Of a stretch of DNA of 64,000 nucleotides, positions 36,562 to 46,560 are shown piece by piece (position 1 is the first letter of the stretch; each line of letters starts with the position of its first letter). The stretch spans positions 40,422,165 through 40,486,164 of the forward strand of contig OX424564.1 of NCBI GenBank assembly GCA_949152475.1, given 5' to 3'. The DNA comes from Terebella lapidaria. Taxonomy: Eukaryota; Annelida; Polychaeta; Terebellida; Terebellidae. The position numbers were made by a program, and so were the translations under genes. The notes under the pieces are model-generated. The model did not search any database and was not told where the DNA came from. It saw only the letters and a program-made list of their open reading frames with translations.

Positions 36562-37023
36562 CAGTCAGGAACAGATACAAATTTGGTAATTGTTATGAAT
36601 TACCAAAATATGACATTTTAACATCATTTAAAAATTACACAAAAAAGAAACGGCAAAAGTACATGACCATTTTGTGATATTTTAGCAATTACTTATTTTG
36701 GTAATTTCAGTCCAATTTTCTTGTTCGGATGCCTTCTGTGAATTGCATGCTGTGTACGGATTGCTGCAAATCTGTTGAGAGTACACCTTATGATGTAAGC
36801 TTTCTTTTGTCAAGTTTATAGCAATCCGTACACAGCATGCCATTCACAGCAGGCATCTGAACAAGAAAATTAGACTGAAGTTACCAAAAGAGGTAATTGT
36901 TAAAATATCACAAAATGGTCATGTATTTTTGCCATTTCCTTTTTGTGTAATTTGTAAATGATGTTAAAATGTCATATTTTGGTAATTCATAACAATTACC
37001 AAATTTGTATCTGTTCCTGACTG
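36562..37023. mobile_element. Snap-back MITE, 462 bp, TATAT target duplication
   Basis: Almost the whole element is one long inverted repeat: arms of about 210 bp start CAGTCAGGAACAGATACAAA and its complement, with a short loop near 36,775-36,825. TATAT flanks both sides (36,557-36,561 and 37,024-37,028). The uninterrupted site GCCATATATGACTTCC is present in sister copies at about 30,560 and 31,015. No transposase. The superfamily is unclear; a TA-rich duplication fits Tc1/mariner or a related group. Confidence 0.9.
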
Positions 37024-38026
37024 TATATGACTTCCGATTTGAAAGTGCCAATTTCTAAGCTCTATCTTCAAGCGTTCTATGAGTACAGTCCTGACAGCTC
37101 CCATTATGAAGGAAAAAAGTGCCGAAAATTTTCTAAGTCCAAAATTTTTTTCAAAGGGTGAAAATTTTTTTTTGCCTAGAAATGGCCCAAAATGGATAGT
37201 AATGTTATTTGGGGCGAAATTTTTTTTTTTCGCCGACTCGTCAAAAATTCAAAATGGCCGCCCCACTGAGATCGGCGATTCAAGGGCAACAAAACTTATA
37301 CACGTCGCAGAGGTATATAAGAGGAATCTTTTTAAGCAAAAATCTCAAAACTGATCAGAGAGTTTTTGAGAAAATACAGACCAGGTGCAAATTTGAGCGT
37401 TTTTCGACCCAAAAATGGCTGTTTTGACCTTTCAAGGTCATCCAAGGTCAAATTCAAGGTCACCACACAAGTCGCCATATATGACTTCCCATTTGAAAGT
37501 GCCAATTTCTAAGCTCTATCTTCAAGCGTTCTATGAGTACAGTCCGGACAGCTCCCATTATGAAGGGAAAAAGTGCCGAAAATTTTCTAAGTCCAAATTT
37601 TTTTTCAAAGGGTGAAAATTTTTTTTTGCTCTAGAAATGGCCCAAAATGGATAGTAATGCGATCTGGGGCGAAAAAAATTTTTTTCGCCGACCCGCCAAA
37701 AATTCAAAATGGCCGCCACACGAAAACCGGCAGATTTAGGGCAACCAAACTTATACATATCACAGAGGTATATGAGGGGAATCTTTTGAAACCAAAAACT
37801 CAAAACTGATCAGACAGTTTTTGAGAAAATGGCCGTCAAAGTCCAAAATTGAGCGTTTTTCGACAAAAACGGCCGCCATTTTGAAAAAAATGCGAAAATC
37901 AAAAAACAAAAAAATACCTCCTTCTCAAAATATTTTTAGGCATTTTTGTGCAAAATTTCAGAAAGATTCGATCGTTAACTTTAAAGATAAAAATGTTAAC
38001 GCCGGACGGACGGACGGACGGACGGA

Positions 38027-38205
38027 CGGGTGAACGGATGGGCGTTACGGGCGGACCCAATGTTAAATTTCCTATCTTAACTTTCCCCATAAGTCCTGAA
38101 AAAATCCCCATAAGACCGCACTTTTGGCTTAAACTGTGGTTGTGGGGCGTTTTCAGCTTTATTCCCCCTAAGAAATCCCCATAACTCCGTTCCGTTTGCC
38201 CGGAC
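38027..38205 (+). repeat. ~175-bp segment inside the (GGAC)n tract, second copy
   Basis: GGTGAACGGATGGGCGTTAC to TTTGCCCGG, essentially the same as 16,090-16,264 and at the same place in its host element. Confidence 0.6.
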
Positions 38206-38285
38206 GAACGGACGGACGGACGGACGGACGGACGACGGACGCAACGCCATGCCAATAGGTTATCGGACCAAAGGTCCGGTAACCT

Positions 38286-38356
38286 AAAAATGTGGACGAC
38301 GGACGTCGGACGCAACGCCATGCCAATAGGTTATTGGACCATAGGTCCGGTAACCT
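38286..38356 (+). repeat. Family A 3' end of the outer copy
   Basis: AAAAATGTGGACGACGG, CAACGCCATGCCAATAGG and the terminal hairpin to GGTAACCT. Completes the copy interrupted at 36,103. Confidence 0.85.
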
Positions 38357-39114
38357 AAAAATACGAAGATCCATCATTCCTCCCCCACCACCTCTCTCCA
38401 GGATTCTACAACATATAGAATTGCACTTAACATATTAAAATGGTGTCACTATTTCAGCTAAATAAGGCTGACTGTTTAGTTTTACTAGAGCGGCGCCTAT
38501 TTTCTGAGTTTATATTGTGTCGAAAGTATAGCCAAAACACTCCTACGAATCGATGGGATTGCCATTAAATCACTCAGCCTGCACGGCTATGAAACCAGAT
38601 TACTCCTCACAGACCACACAGGTGACCGCATGTATTATCGATTTTTTACAGCTGGTGTTCGCGGCCGCGTTCGATTATTGTATTGATTGTGTCAGGCTTA
38701 TTCCGTGCAGGGCATGTTATATCATGAATTTTGTTCCCTTGAATAATACCATTTGTCAGTATCCCGCCCGTACTGCAATATTTAGACATGAGTTGTTGAA
38801 ATCATGACCAATTTAAACGGTGTGGGAAATATAGGTCCCGCTGGGACGTATATCACGAGAAGGCCTAAATTGTAATGGTTCAGAGATTTATTTTTTTTTA
38901 GTCAAATGTCACACCTCATTTGCATCAGGCCTTACGTTGTTGGGCCTAAGAGCCATCCGTCCTGAATTCGCCGCATTCCCAAATTCGCCAACAACATTTT
39001 CAATCTCTGTTATGTGCTTCAAATCACCCAGTAATATCATTAATCGAGAGTCTAGTATCCTAGCTGTTCACCAGCAGTTTGTTTTCCACAAACACAGCAA
39101 ACAAACTAGGCCTA
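38357..39114. other. Low-repeat DNA, no gene recognised
   Basis: Base composition is more even and no repeat family ends are seen. Open frames of 61-84 residues lack recognisable domains. CCTGAATTCGCCGCA at about 38,960 has an inverted partner TGCGGCGAATTTAGGA at about 39,775, flanking the TIR element below, which may mark a larger old element. Confidence 0.4.
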
Positions 39115-39116
39115 TA

Positions 39117-39747
39117 CTCTGATTTTTTTAACTCGTTTACACCGTTTTTTGCCATTAGTTCAGTCAAGTAACTTCGAGCGAACTATTCAACTGAATATTG
39201 CATATCTGTGGTACATATGGCAATTAATTCACACAAACCTGCCTTCCGGAACGCTATCTGTTTCTTTCAAAATGCAAAAGTTTTATTTAAGCGAGGATTT
39301 CCTTGAACCATGGGCGCCGACTTATTGCTTGGTTCTCGACAGCTGATGACGGAATCCAAATGGACAAGTTCAAATTAGTCATAATAGGGGGATCGGGTTG
39401 TCAGTGGTCGTCAAGGTGCCTGCACGTGCGAGTCATTTCGAATCAGTTTACCTGCGTGGGCGGTCCAGAATCCTAACTCTCGCCCCTATGCAAATTATCC
39501 GAACAGAATCGCCCAGCACGTGCCAAAGGAAAACAATATTTGTTGACATGTAAACGACAGGATTTCAGGGAAAATTTATCATTGCAGTAGATTGCTAACT
39601 CTCACCGTTCTATGAGCAGAAGTCTGAAAGTTTGCAGAAAAATGCCGTTTGATCTCCAGGTGAAGTATGCCAAGTTACAATACGATACCATTAAACATCG
39701 CAAAAATATCGGCAAAAAACGGTGTAAACGAGTTAGAAAAATCAGAG
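39117..39747. mobile_element. 631-bp TIR element with TA duplication (Tc1/mariner-like MITE)
   Basis: 37-bp terminal inverted repeats with one mismatch start CTCTGATTTTTTTAACTCG and end in the complement (39,711-39,747). TA lies on both sides (39,115-39,116 and 39,748-39,749). No transposase frame. The TA duplication and TIR length fit a non-autonomous Tc1/mariner-type element, but the superfamily is inferred. Confidence 0.8.
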
Positions 39748-39944
39748 TATAATGCAGTTGGCTAACTTAGAGGTGCGGCGAATTTAGGACAGAAAGTCCC
39801 AGATGGTTCGTACAACTAGAACTATCACTGTGCATGACATGTTTGTAAGACTCGATTGCTGTTCCTTTGTTCCTGCAGTTAGTCAACCCAATTACGCACC
39901 TTAAGTTGCGTTTGATGTCGGGCCAAATTGATAGCCCATCAGCC

Positions 39945-40991
39945 GGACTATACGGCTACCGGCCGCCTAGGCATGCGGCCGTCTGTCTTGAAAACAGAAA
40001 TACCGGGTAGCTGCGCGGTATATCACACAATGTACAGTGAATGTAGTCGTGTGTTAGTACCCGGTACTCTAATTTGTTTCAGGCTGGCGGCCGTGGTTGA
40101 CAGTGTTGTCGGACTGAGGATACAGATCTGCTTGGCGCCCAACAGTCTGGTTGACATTGGCCAGGGACTAATGTTGATGCCCCAAAATTTGGCGCCCAGC
40201 TGTCTGGAATGGTGAAAACATAGGCGAGATTGCCTCCTCCATATTAATTTCTGGCAGATATTCATGTACTGTTTTGCTGATTTATATGCTCGTGTTTGGT
40301 GTTAAGTTTGATTTAACTTCATTTGCAGGTGCACAGGTCTGGCGGAGGCGAAAGTGAACCGGAACAGACGATGGCGATCGCGATTCTTGACACATTGACT
40401 AGAGTCTGTACTAAAGATTGTCATTCATGTGAATTAACATAATAAAAAGAATGTGTACCAAATTGTTGTCGTTTGTCATCTATAATAAAGTAGATAAAAA
40501 AAAAAAAACGTAATATATCAAATATGACTATACAGTATCTACTAGTTAACTGAAGATTGTCATTCATGTGAATTAAACATAATAAAAAGACTGTGTACCA
40601 AATTGTTGTCGTTTGTCATCTATAATGAAGACATAAAAAATAAAAATACGTAATATCAAATATGACCATACAGTATCTACAAGTAACCAAACAATTTGCA
40701 ATAAATTAGATTTGAAACACCCAGTATTAACTGTCAAGAACGAAGCCACGTAGTATCATTTATCATTATGGAACAATAAATGGTCAAGCAATTGTCAGTA
40801 GATTATCAAAGAACGCTATCACTTTCTATAGAATAACCAACAAAAACAATACAACATATAGTAATATAGCAACATAACAGCAATTAACACATCTGCGGCC
40901 GTCAAAGCCAGCCACGCCCCCAGTGCTTGGCATTTCCGTTTTCTAGTATGCACCGGCGGCCGCATGCCTAGGCGGCCGGATGACGCATACC
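39945..40991. mobile_element. ~1.05-kb TIR element with 10-bp flanking direct repeats
   Basis: Inverted ends centre on a perfect 22-bp GC-rich block CGGCCGCCTAGGCATGCGGC+CG (about 39,960 and 40,953). More weakly matching outer (GGACTATACGG / GGTATGCG) and inner (GAAAACAGAAATACC / GAAAACGGAAATGCC) parts flank it. CCCATCAGCC occurs just outside both ends (39,935-39,944 and 40,992-41,001). The inside holds a ~139-bp direct duplication. No transposase was recognised. Confidence 0.65.
40414..40690 (+). repeat. ~139-bp tandem duplication
   Basis: AAGATTGTCATTCATGTGAA..CAAATTGTTGTCGTTTGTCA..CAGTATCTAC occurs twice in a row (from 40,414 and 40,553) with few differences, mainly in A-runs. Inside the TIR element. 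Confidence 0.85.
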
Positions 40992-41001
40992 CCCATCAGC
41001 C

Positions 41002-41287
41002 TGAGCGACGCGGAGCCCATATGAATTATGATCCATTACTGTATTATCGCCCATGCCACATTGAATTTAAATTCTGACCGAAACTACTATCTTCTTCATG
41101 AAGAGACACGACCTAACTTATGACAAATGTGTATATTGGAAGGAACACGTTCCTGCAATTCTTTACAACATTAGAGAACCGAGAATTACCTGAAATGACA
41201 ACAATTCCCCTATGTCCATTTCATGTGAGATCTAAACAATGCCAAGATCATTTCCTCGCACATACCATGTGCGGGTGCCGAGGGTAG
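41002..41287. other. No gene seen
   Basis: Short stretch between the TIR element and a LINE fragment. No recognised feature. Confidence 0.4.
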
Positions 41288-41450
41288 GCCACGCGTGCAC
41301 GGTGTACTAAACGAAATTGTACTAAGCAGCTTCTGTCGGTACGCAAGTCAACGTGCAACGACCTGGTGTATTTGGAGGCCGGTGTGTCGAATGCTAAGAG
41401 CTTTATAATGGATAAACAAATTAAATTTCTTCAGAAGATGAGAGACAGAA
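41288..41450 (+). pseudogene. LINE ORF2 fragment, post-RT region, left piece
   Basis: Frame reads ATRARCTKRNCTKQLLSVRK, STCNDLVYLEAGVSNAK, SFIMDKQIKFLQKMRDRN. It matches the general pattern after the RT thumb of non-LTR elements (CKRLLGVKKSTPN..VYLELG..PL.. ..RMIKFWLKM; family pattern from memory). It opens just after an in-frame stop at 41,285-41,287 and ends abruptly at 41,450, where a palindromic element is inserted. The C-terminal continuation is at 44,417. No start codon is expected. Dead fragment. Confidence 0.7.
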
Positions 41451-44416
41451 ACCACAGTCGTCAACGTGCGCACAGGATTCCTGTAGCGGAGTTACAGGAA
41501 GCCTGCAAAAAACAACAACATAATCTGAGAAAATTGATGGTGGGTGGGTATTTTTGGTTGGAAACACATCCCAAACGAGGTTTCCAGCAAAGGGACTGAG
41601 CAGATAGACTAACATAATGATATTCTTTTGCGTGGTAGTTTTATTTGTTGTTGACACCTTCGTTATTATTAACTATAAACACATGAAGTGAGATTATTCC
41701 TCAATTATCGTCCGATTGCCCCTTTGTCTACATGAAATCACCATATAATGGAACTTTTGCCCACTGCTAATGTGCATGAGGGTTTATTGGTTCACAGTTG
41801 ATCAAATTCAACAGTTAATGGAAGGTGACACTCGTCTGTTTGTGTTTGTCAAGCAATTGTTTATCGTAGCATACACGAGATATGTGCTGCATGATTCACG
41901 TAACAGGCGCTGAAGTATTCACGTAACAGGCGCTTCAGTGTTCAAGTAACACTGGATGTAAAATTGCCCTAAAATTTTTCTTTCCACTAAATTAACTTTG
42001 TACACATCAATATAAACACATACAAAGGTCAAATTCATGGATTGTGCATTGTACTAGAAAAGTACAAGAATATAGGCTGAATTATTCCTGGCTGGATCTC
42101 ATCAATCGGCAGTGCAAGTACCACTAGATGTAAAATTGTCCCCGAATCTCTCTTTCCACTAAATTTACAGCAAAATTATTTATTATATTTAACAACTGGA
42201 ACGGTATAATATGTATGTACACTATACATAAACTGAATATATACAGTGCTCACCATGACCTCACTGATCAGTATTGGGACCAGCGTGGGACTGGATGCAG
42301 TGTTGTACAATGTCATGCGTTTGCTCTGATGAGAAACTGCAGTACCCACAGTCACCAGCCATAATAATTCTCTCTAGGAAAATTGCTAACAAAAACACAC
42401 ACGAAAGATAGGTTAGGTCCATGCAACACACCAATACTGATATCATTGAGAACATGATGAGCACTGTGTATTCAGTTGATTATATTCACAGGGAGGAACC
42501 GTTTGTCTGATTCTATGTGCATTTTTCTGATTCTATGGGCAAAAAGTCTGATTCTGTCACAAACTGTCTGATTCTATGGGCAAATAAGCAAGTAAGCGGT
42601 GGGGCACCAGTAAAACATGCTGGATCAACGACAAATATCTCAACACAATCTGATGGCACGTGTTCTATTTACTCCATAAATCATTGCAGAATATGAATTA
42701 TGTTCAGTTCTTATACAGTGTTCATCGTTGTTCATACATTTGTCACACAAAAGTGGAACGGCCAGGTGGTGGAGCAGTTATCCATAATAAATCACCAACT
42801 GCAAAGCGTTCGTACTAACCTACCTGGGTATCTGGACAAAAATTAGTCCAGTTGGCATTCTGATTGTCCCTAGATGTGAAATCAGCTACAGAATCAAACA
42901 AAATTGATCATAGACTAAAAATAACGGAAACAAACTCGATTCTATGGGAACAAACCTGATTCTATGGGTAGGTTTATTTGAAAACCATGGAACTATAGGC
43001 TACGATCTGTCATCCATGTTATTGACCTTCTTCTAGAAACAGAACATAAAATCAAGCTTCAATACTATATTTATTCAGGATCAGCATCGAGAAGCTGTTA
43101 GTTTCATGGCTATAATAAAACCCTACTTTTAGAATCAGGTTTGTTCCCATAGAATCAGGTTTGTTTCTGTTATTTTTATCTATGTCCAATTTTGTTGGAT
43201 TACGTAGCTGACTTCACATCCAGGAGCAATCAAAATGTTAACTGGAATAATTGTCATGTAATTGTGGTCAATATATCCTGGTAAGTAACTGGAAGCGCTT
43301 TGTCTTTGGTGATTTATGATGGCTAACTGCTCCACTGCCTAGCCGTTTCACTTTTGTGCGACAGATATATGGAGAGCGGTGAACGCCACATAAGAAACTG
43401 AACATGAATCATATTCTGCAATGATTCTGCAATGATTCTGTAAACAGAACATAATACGCCATCAGATTGTGTTGAGAAATTAGCCGTCGATCCAGCATGT
43501 TTTACTGGTGCCCCTCAGCTTACTTGCCTATTTGCCCATAGAATCAGACAATTTGCTCATAGAATCAGACTTTTTGCCCATAGAATCAGGCAAATGCACA
43601 TAGAATCAGACAAACGGTTCCTCCCTGGGATATTGTTCCAGTTGTTACACACAATAAGTTATTTTGCTGTAAATTTAGTGAAAGAGGTGTTTGGGGGCAA
43701 TTTTTCATCTAGTGCTACTTGCATACTAAATTACTTTACAACGAAGAAAAGGCATTGCCAGTTGATGAGATCCAGCCAGGAATATCACAACCTATATGCT
43801 TGTACTTTTCCAGTACAATGCACAATCCATAAATCTGACCTTTGTATGTGTTTATATTGATGCGTACAAAGTTAATTTAGTGGAAAGAAAAATTTTAGGG
43901 CAATTTTACATCCAGTGTTACTTGAATACTGAAGCGCCTGTTACTTGAACACTGAAGCGCCTGTTACGTGAATCCTGCAGCACATATCTCGTGTGTGCTA
44001 CGATAAACAATTGCTTGACAAACACAAACAGACGAGTGTCACCTCCCATTAACTGTTGAATTTGTTCAACTGTGAACCAATCAACCCCAATGCACAGTAG
44101 CAGTGGGCAAAAGTTACATTAGATGGTGATTACATGTAGACAAAGAGGCAATCGGACGATAATTGAGGGATAATCTCATTTCATGTGTTTATAGTTAATA
44201 ATAACGAAGGTGTCAACAACAAATGAAACTACCACGCAAAAGAATATCATTATGTTAGTCTATCTGCTCAGTCCCTTTGCTGGAAACCTCGTTTGGGATG
44301 TGTTTCCAACCAAAGATACCCACCTACCATCATTTTTCTTAGATTATGTTGTTGCTTTTTGCAGGCTTCCTGTAACTCCGCTACAGGAATCCTGTGCGCA
44401 CGTTGACGACTGTGGA
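41451..44416. mobile_element. ~3-kb palindromic (foldback-like) element inside a LINE
   Basis: Two ~1.3-1.5 kb arms in opposite orientation: CCACAGTCGTCAACGTGCGC at 41,451 and its complement ending at 44,416. The arms match through about 42,972 and about 43,121 around a ~150-bp loop. Mirrored features include the T-T-N-rich frame at 41,451-41,657/44,210-44,416, the GTAACAGGCGCTTCAGT stretch, and reiterated ATAGAATCAGAC/GTCTGATTCTAT. No transposase frame is recognised. The left arm is longer because of a small hairpin insert at 42,225-42,488. Arms differ at scattered bases, so the element is not brand new. Confidence 0.82.
42225..42488. mobile_element. Small hairpin (MITE-like) insert in the left palindrome arm
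   Basis: ACTGAATATATACAGTGCTC..GATCAGTATTGG near the left end pairs with CCAATACTGATATCATTG..GAGCACTGTGTATTCAGT near the right end. The equivalent place in the right arm (about 43,630) lacks it, so the sister arm is the empty site. About 260 bp, non-coding. Confidence 0.7.
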
Positions 44417-45186
44417 AACCCTGGTCACTATGTGAACCGTTTCCTGGACCTGGCAGTTCAATCGAAGTCGCCTATGGGCAGACGGATATCTCACTTATCT
44501 AGTCTGGACTTTGGGCAACAAGAATTATTTCTGAGTGACCTTCAAAATGATACCCGCGTCTCAGATAGCTCACGACGTGCCAACTACAGACATATGAACC
44601 CAGAGCTAACCCCGAGCCCATTCTTACGATCTCAAGATATAACTTCAATAAAGGAACACCATCGGATCGCAGCCACGAGACTCCGCTTGAGCTCGCATCA
44701 ACTGAAGTCTGAAATTGGCAGATGGTCACGTATTCCTTTTGATCAAAGGACGTGCATTTGTGGCTCAGGTGTTCAAACTGGGGAACACGTCTTACTACAC
44801 TGCCAACTGTCAAATCATTTGCGCCTCAGCATCCCTGACATTAGTGATGATATAGCAGAGTTGTTCGCCTATAAAGACAATGCATATGTTGCTAAGTATT
44901 GTTACGATGTCCTGAACCTGTTTAAGTCATAATCCTTGCCGGTACTGTGCTATATGTTATCGTGGTGAACCACCAGTATGTGCTTGTTATATCCTACTCA
45001 AATGGTTGTGTATTATGTATTTGCAATTAAGAATTTCATACATTACATAAATGCTACTTACTACTATTCCTATGGTTGAACTTATTTTTGGATATTTACA
45101 TGATTACTTGCATAATTTGTATTACAATAAGTCATTTCTCATCCCTTGTAATATGTATTATATCAATAAACCTACTACTACTAAAC
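44417..45186 (+). pseudogene. LINE ORF2 C-terminus and 3' UTR, right piece
   Basis: From NPGHYVNRFLDLAVQSKSPM the frame runs to YCYDVLNLFKS at 44,932. It includes RIAATRLRLSSHQLKSEIGR, WSRIP and the zinc-knuckle-like CICGSGVQTGEHVLLHC typical of non-LTR retrotransposon C-termini. The 3' UTR to 45,186 ends with AATAAA and a short (CTA)n tail. The longer open frame starting at 44,210 is a chimera of palindrome-arm DNA and this fragment, so it should not be called a gene. The clade is not assigned. Confidence 0.8.
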
Positions 45187-45362
45187 CGAGACTTCGAACT
45201 CATGTCTTGGCCGCAATCTGCGCATCTCCGACACGACCGTGGTGATCCGGGTCCGTTCTTCCACCTGTTGGACTTCCGGCGGTTGACGGACAGCCTCTGC
45301 TGGTGTCTGGACGGCTTCTGCTGCCGTCTTTTACTCCGCCTGGGTCTGGCCCATAGTTGCCG

Positions 45363-46109
45363 TCAGGCGAGCTGCGCGTAGCTCGAGCCTGCCGACACGA
45401 TGCCGGACTCTCTCCAACTGTCGTCCATGACGCGTTGTCCGAAGCGCCACGGACCGTATTGGAAAATACGGTTCTTCGCCGACCCTGATGTGGTCATGAT
45501 CGGCGCCACCCGAGGTGGAATGTATCCATAATTGAATACAGGCCCAACTTCGTCACCTTCGGTGTGAAGTCCCTCATCGCGGTGTGCACCCGCGCGGTGA
45601 GCGTTTAAGGCCTCCAAACTGGGGAAGAATCTCTCCCGAGGGCCACGTGAGTAGCACCGTCTGCAGAGAAACTTCACCCAGGGGTAATGATAACCTGCAA
45701 TATGCCGGCTCAGGTGGTCGTAGGAAGGGTACCTACGTTCCCGGTTGAGGGCATTATGGGGGTCTTTATATTCGACCAGGGATTGCGGACAGAAGGGGCA
45801 CTCAACCCCGTCTCCTGTCACGGGTGGCAGCCCGGCACGCTCCTCGTCCGTCATTGGACGAGGCCTTGTAAAAGACGTGTCAGCTGTCGCACCCGCCTCC
45901 GACGACCGTCGGGAGTATGCATCCCTGCCATACCACGGAAGAAAGGTGATGCCCTGACGCACACCAGGGAGCTCGGGGCCCATTTCGGCCTGCAGCTTCT
46001 TGAGAGGAGGCTGCTCCCAGGATGATCGTCGGCGTGACGACTTTCTCGGACGAGACTTCGACCTAGTTCGTCTAGGCACACTCTTCGCGGTTGGGCGGCT
46101 TCCTTCCAT
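45363..46109 (-). pseudogene. Extra frame 2 downstream of integrase: C2H2-like double zinc finger protein
   Basis: A 248-residue open frame from MEGSRPTAKSVPRRTRSKSR. It has a basic RS-rich start, then two finger-like modules: VECPFCPQSL..HLSRHIAGYH and FLCRRCYSRG..LNAHRAGAH. No family assignment. It lies on the same strand as, and next to, the acidic frame, and shares base composition with the Gypsy fossil, so the two may form one accessory unit or belong to a second, older element. Confidence 0.55.
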
Positions 46110-46560
46110 TGCTTCTCAACGAAAGCCTGCCACCCAGCCTTCAACGCAGCCGTGGACAGGTCCGAAGCCTCGTCCGCTTCCGCTTGCCTCCGGAGAAGCT
46201 CCAGTCGGAGATCTCCTTCCTGCGGCATGCGGCGGTCCGCGTCTACTGGCGACGACCCGCACTCGGCAGCTCCGGATGACTTGTTTTGGCCGGAGGACTT
46301 GCCGGAGGTGGTTACTTTTGGTTTCCCGGAGGAAGCACCTTTACTGGAACCACCCGCACCTCAGCCGGACTTTGCGGAGGTACTGCGCGCACCGCCTCCC
46401 GAAGGATTTGGCGCCTTAGTACCTCCGGACTTGGTGGAGAACCCTCCGGCGCCATCCTTCTTGGGGGTGGCGCCTTCGATCACCCGGACTTAGGTCCGGA
46501 CCCAGGTGGAGGAGCACCGGAGCGCGAGCCCGAGGACTTCGAGCACTTCCGGTGCTTCCT

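Larger units (their letters stand above)
36104..38285 (+). repeat. Family A element, complete, nested in an older copy
   Basis: TTAGCCCAAAGGCTAAG to GGTAACCT. Left flank AAAGATAAAAA and right flank AAAAATGTGGACG reconstitute the normal tail GATAAAAATGTGGACG, so the insertion point is exact. It contains ~450-bp core units split by a 462-bp MITE, YY1-like GCCGCCATTTTG at about 37,871, and a (GGAC)n tract split by the same ~175-bp segment as 16,090-16,264. Confidence 0.88.

Noticed and set aside
14809-38033. Dozens of recurring 60-150 residue frames (e.g. MAVLTFQGHPRSNSRSPHKS type)
   Set aside because: They are identical by position in each family A copy, read through regulatory-like repeats and microsatellites, and show no domain or coding bias.
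42740-42800. tRNA-like sequence near GGTGGAGCAGTTATCC
   Set aside because: No B box at tRNA spacing, and it is mirrored in the palindrome's other arm.
44210-44932. 240-residue frame as a novel gene
   Set aside because: The first 69 residues are palindrome-arm DNA (mirrored at 41,451-41,657); only the rest is LINE C-terminus.
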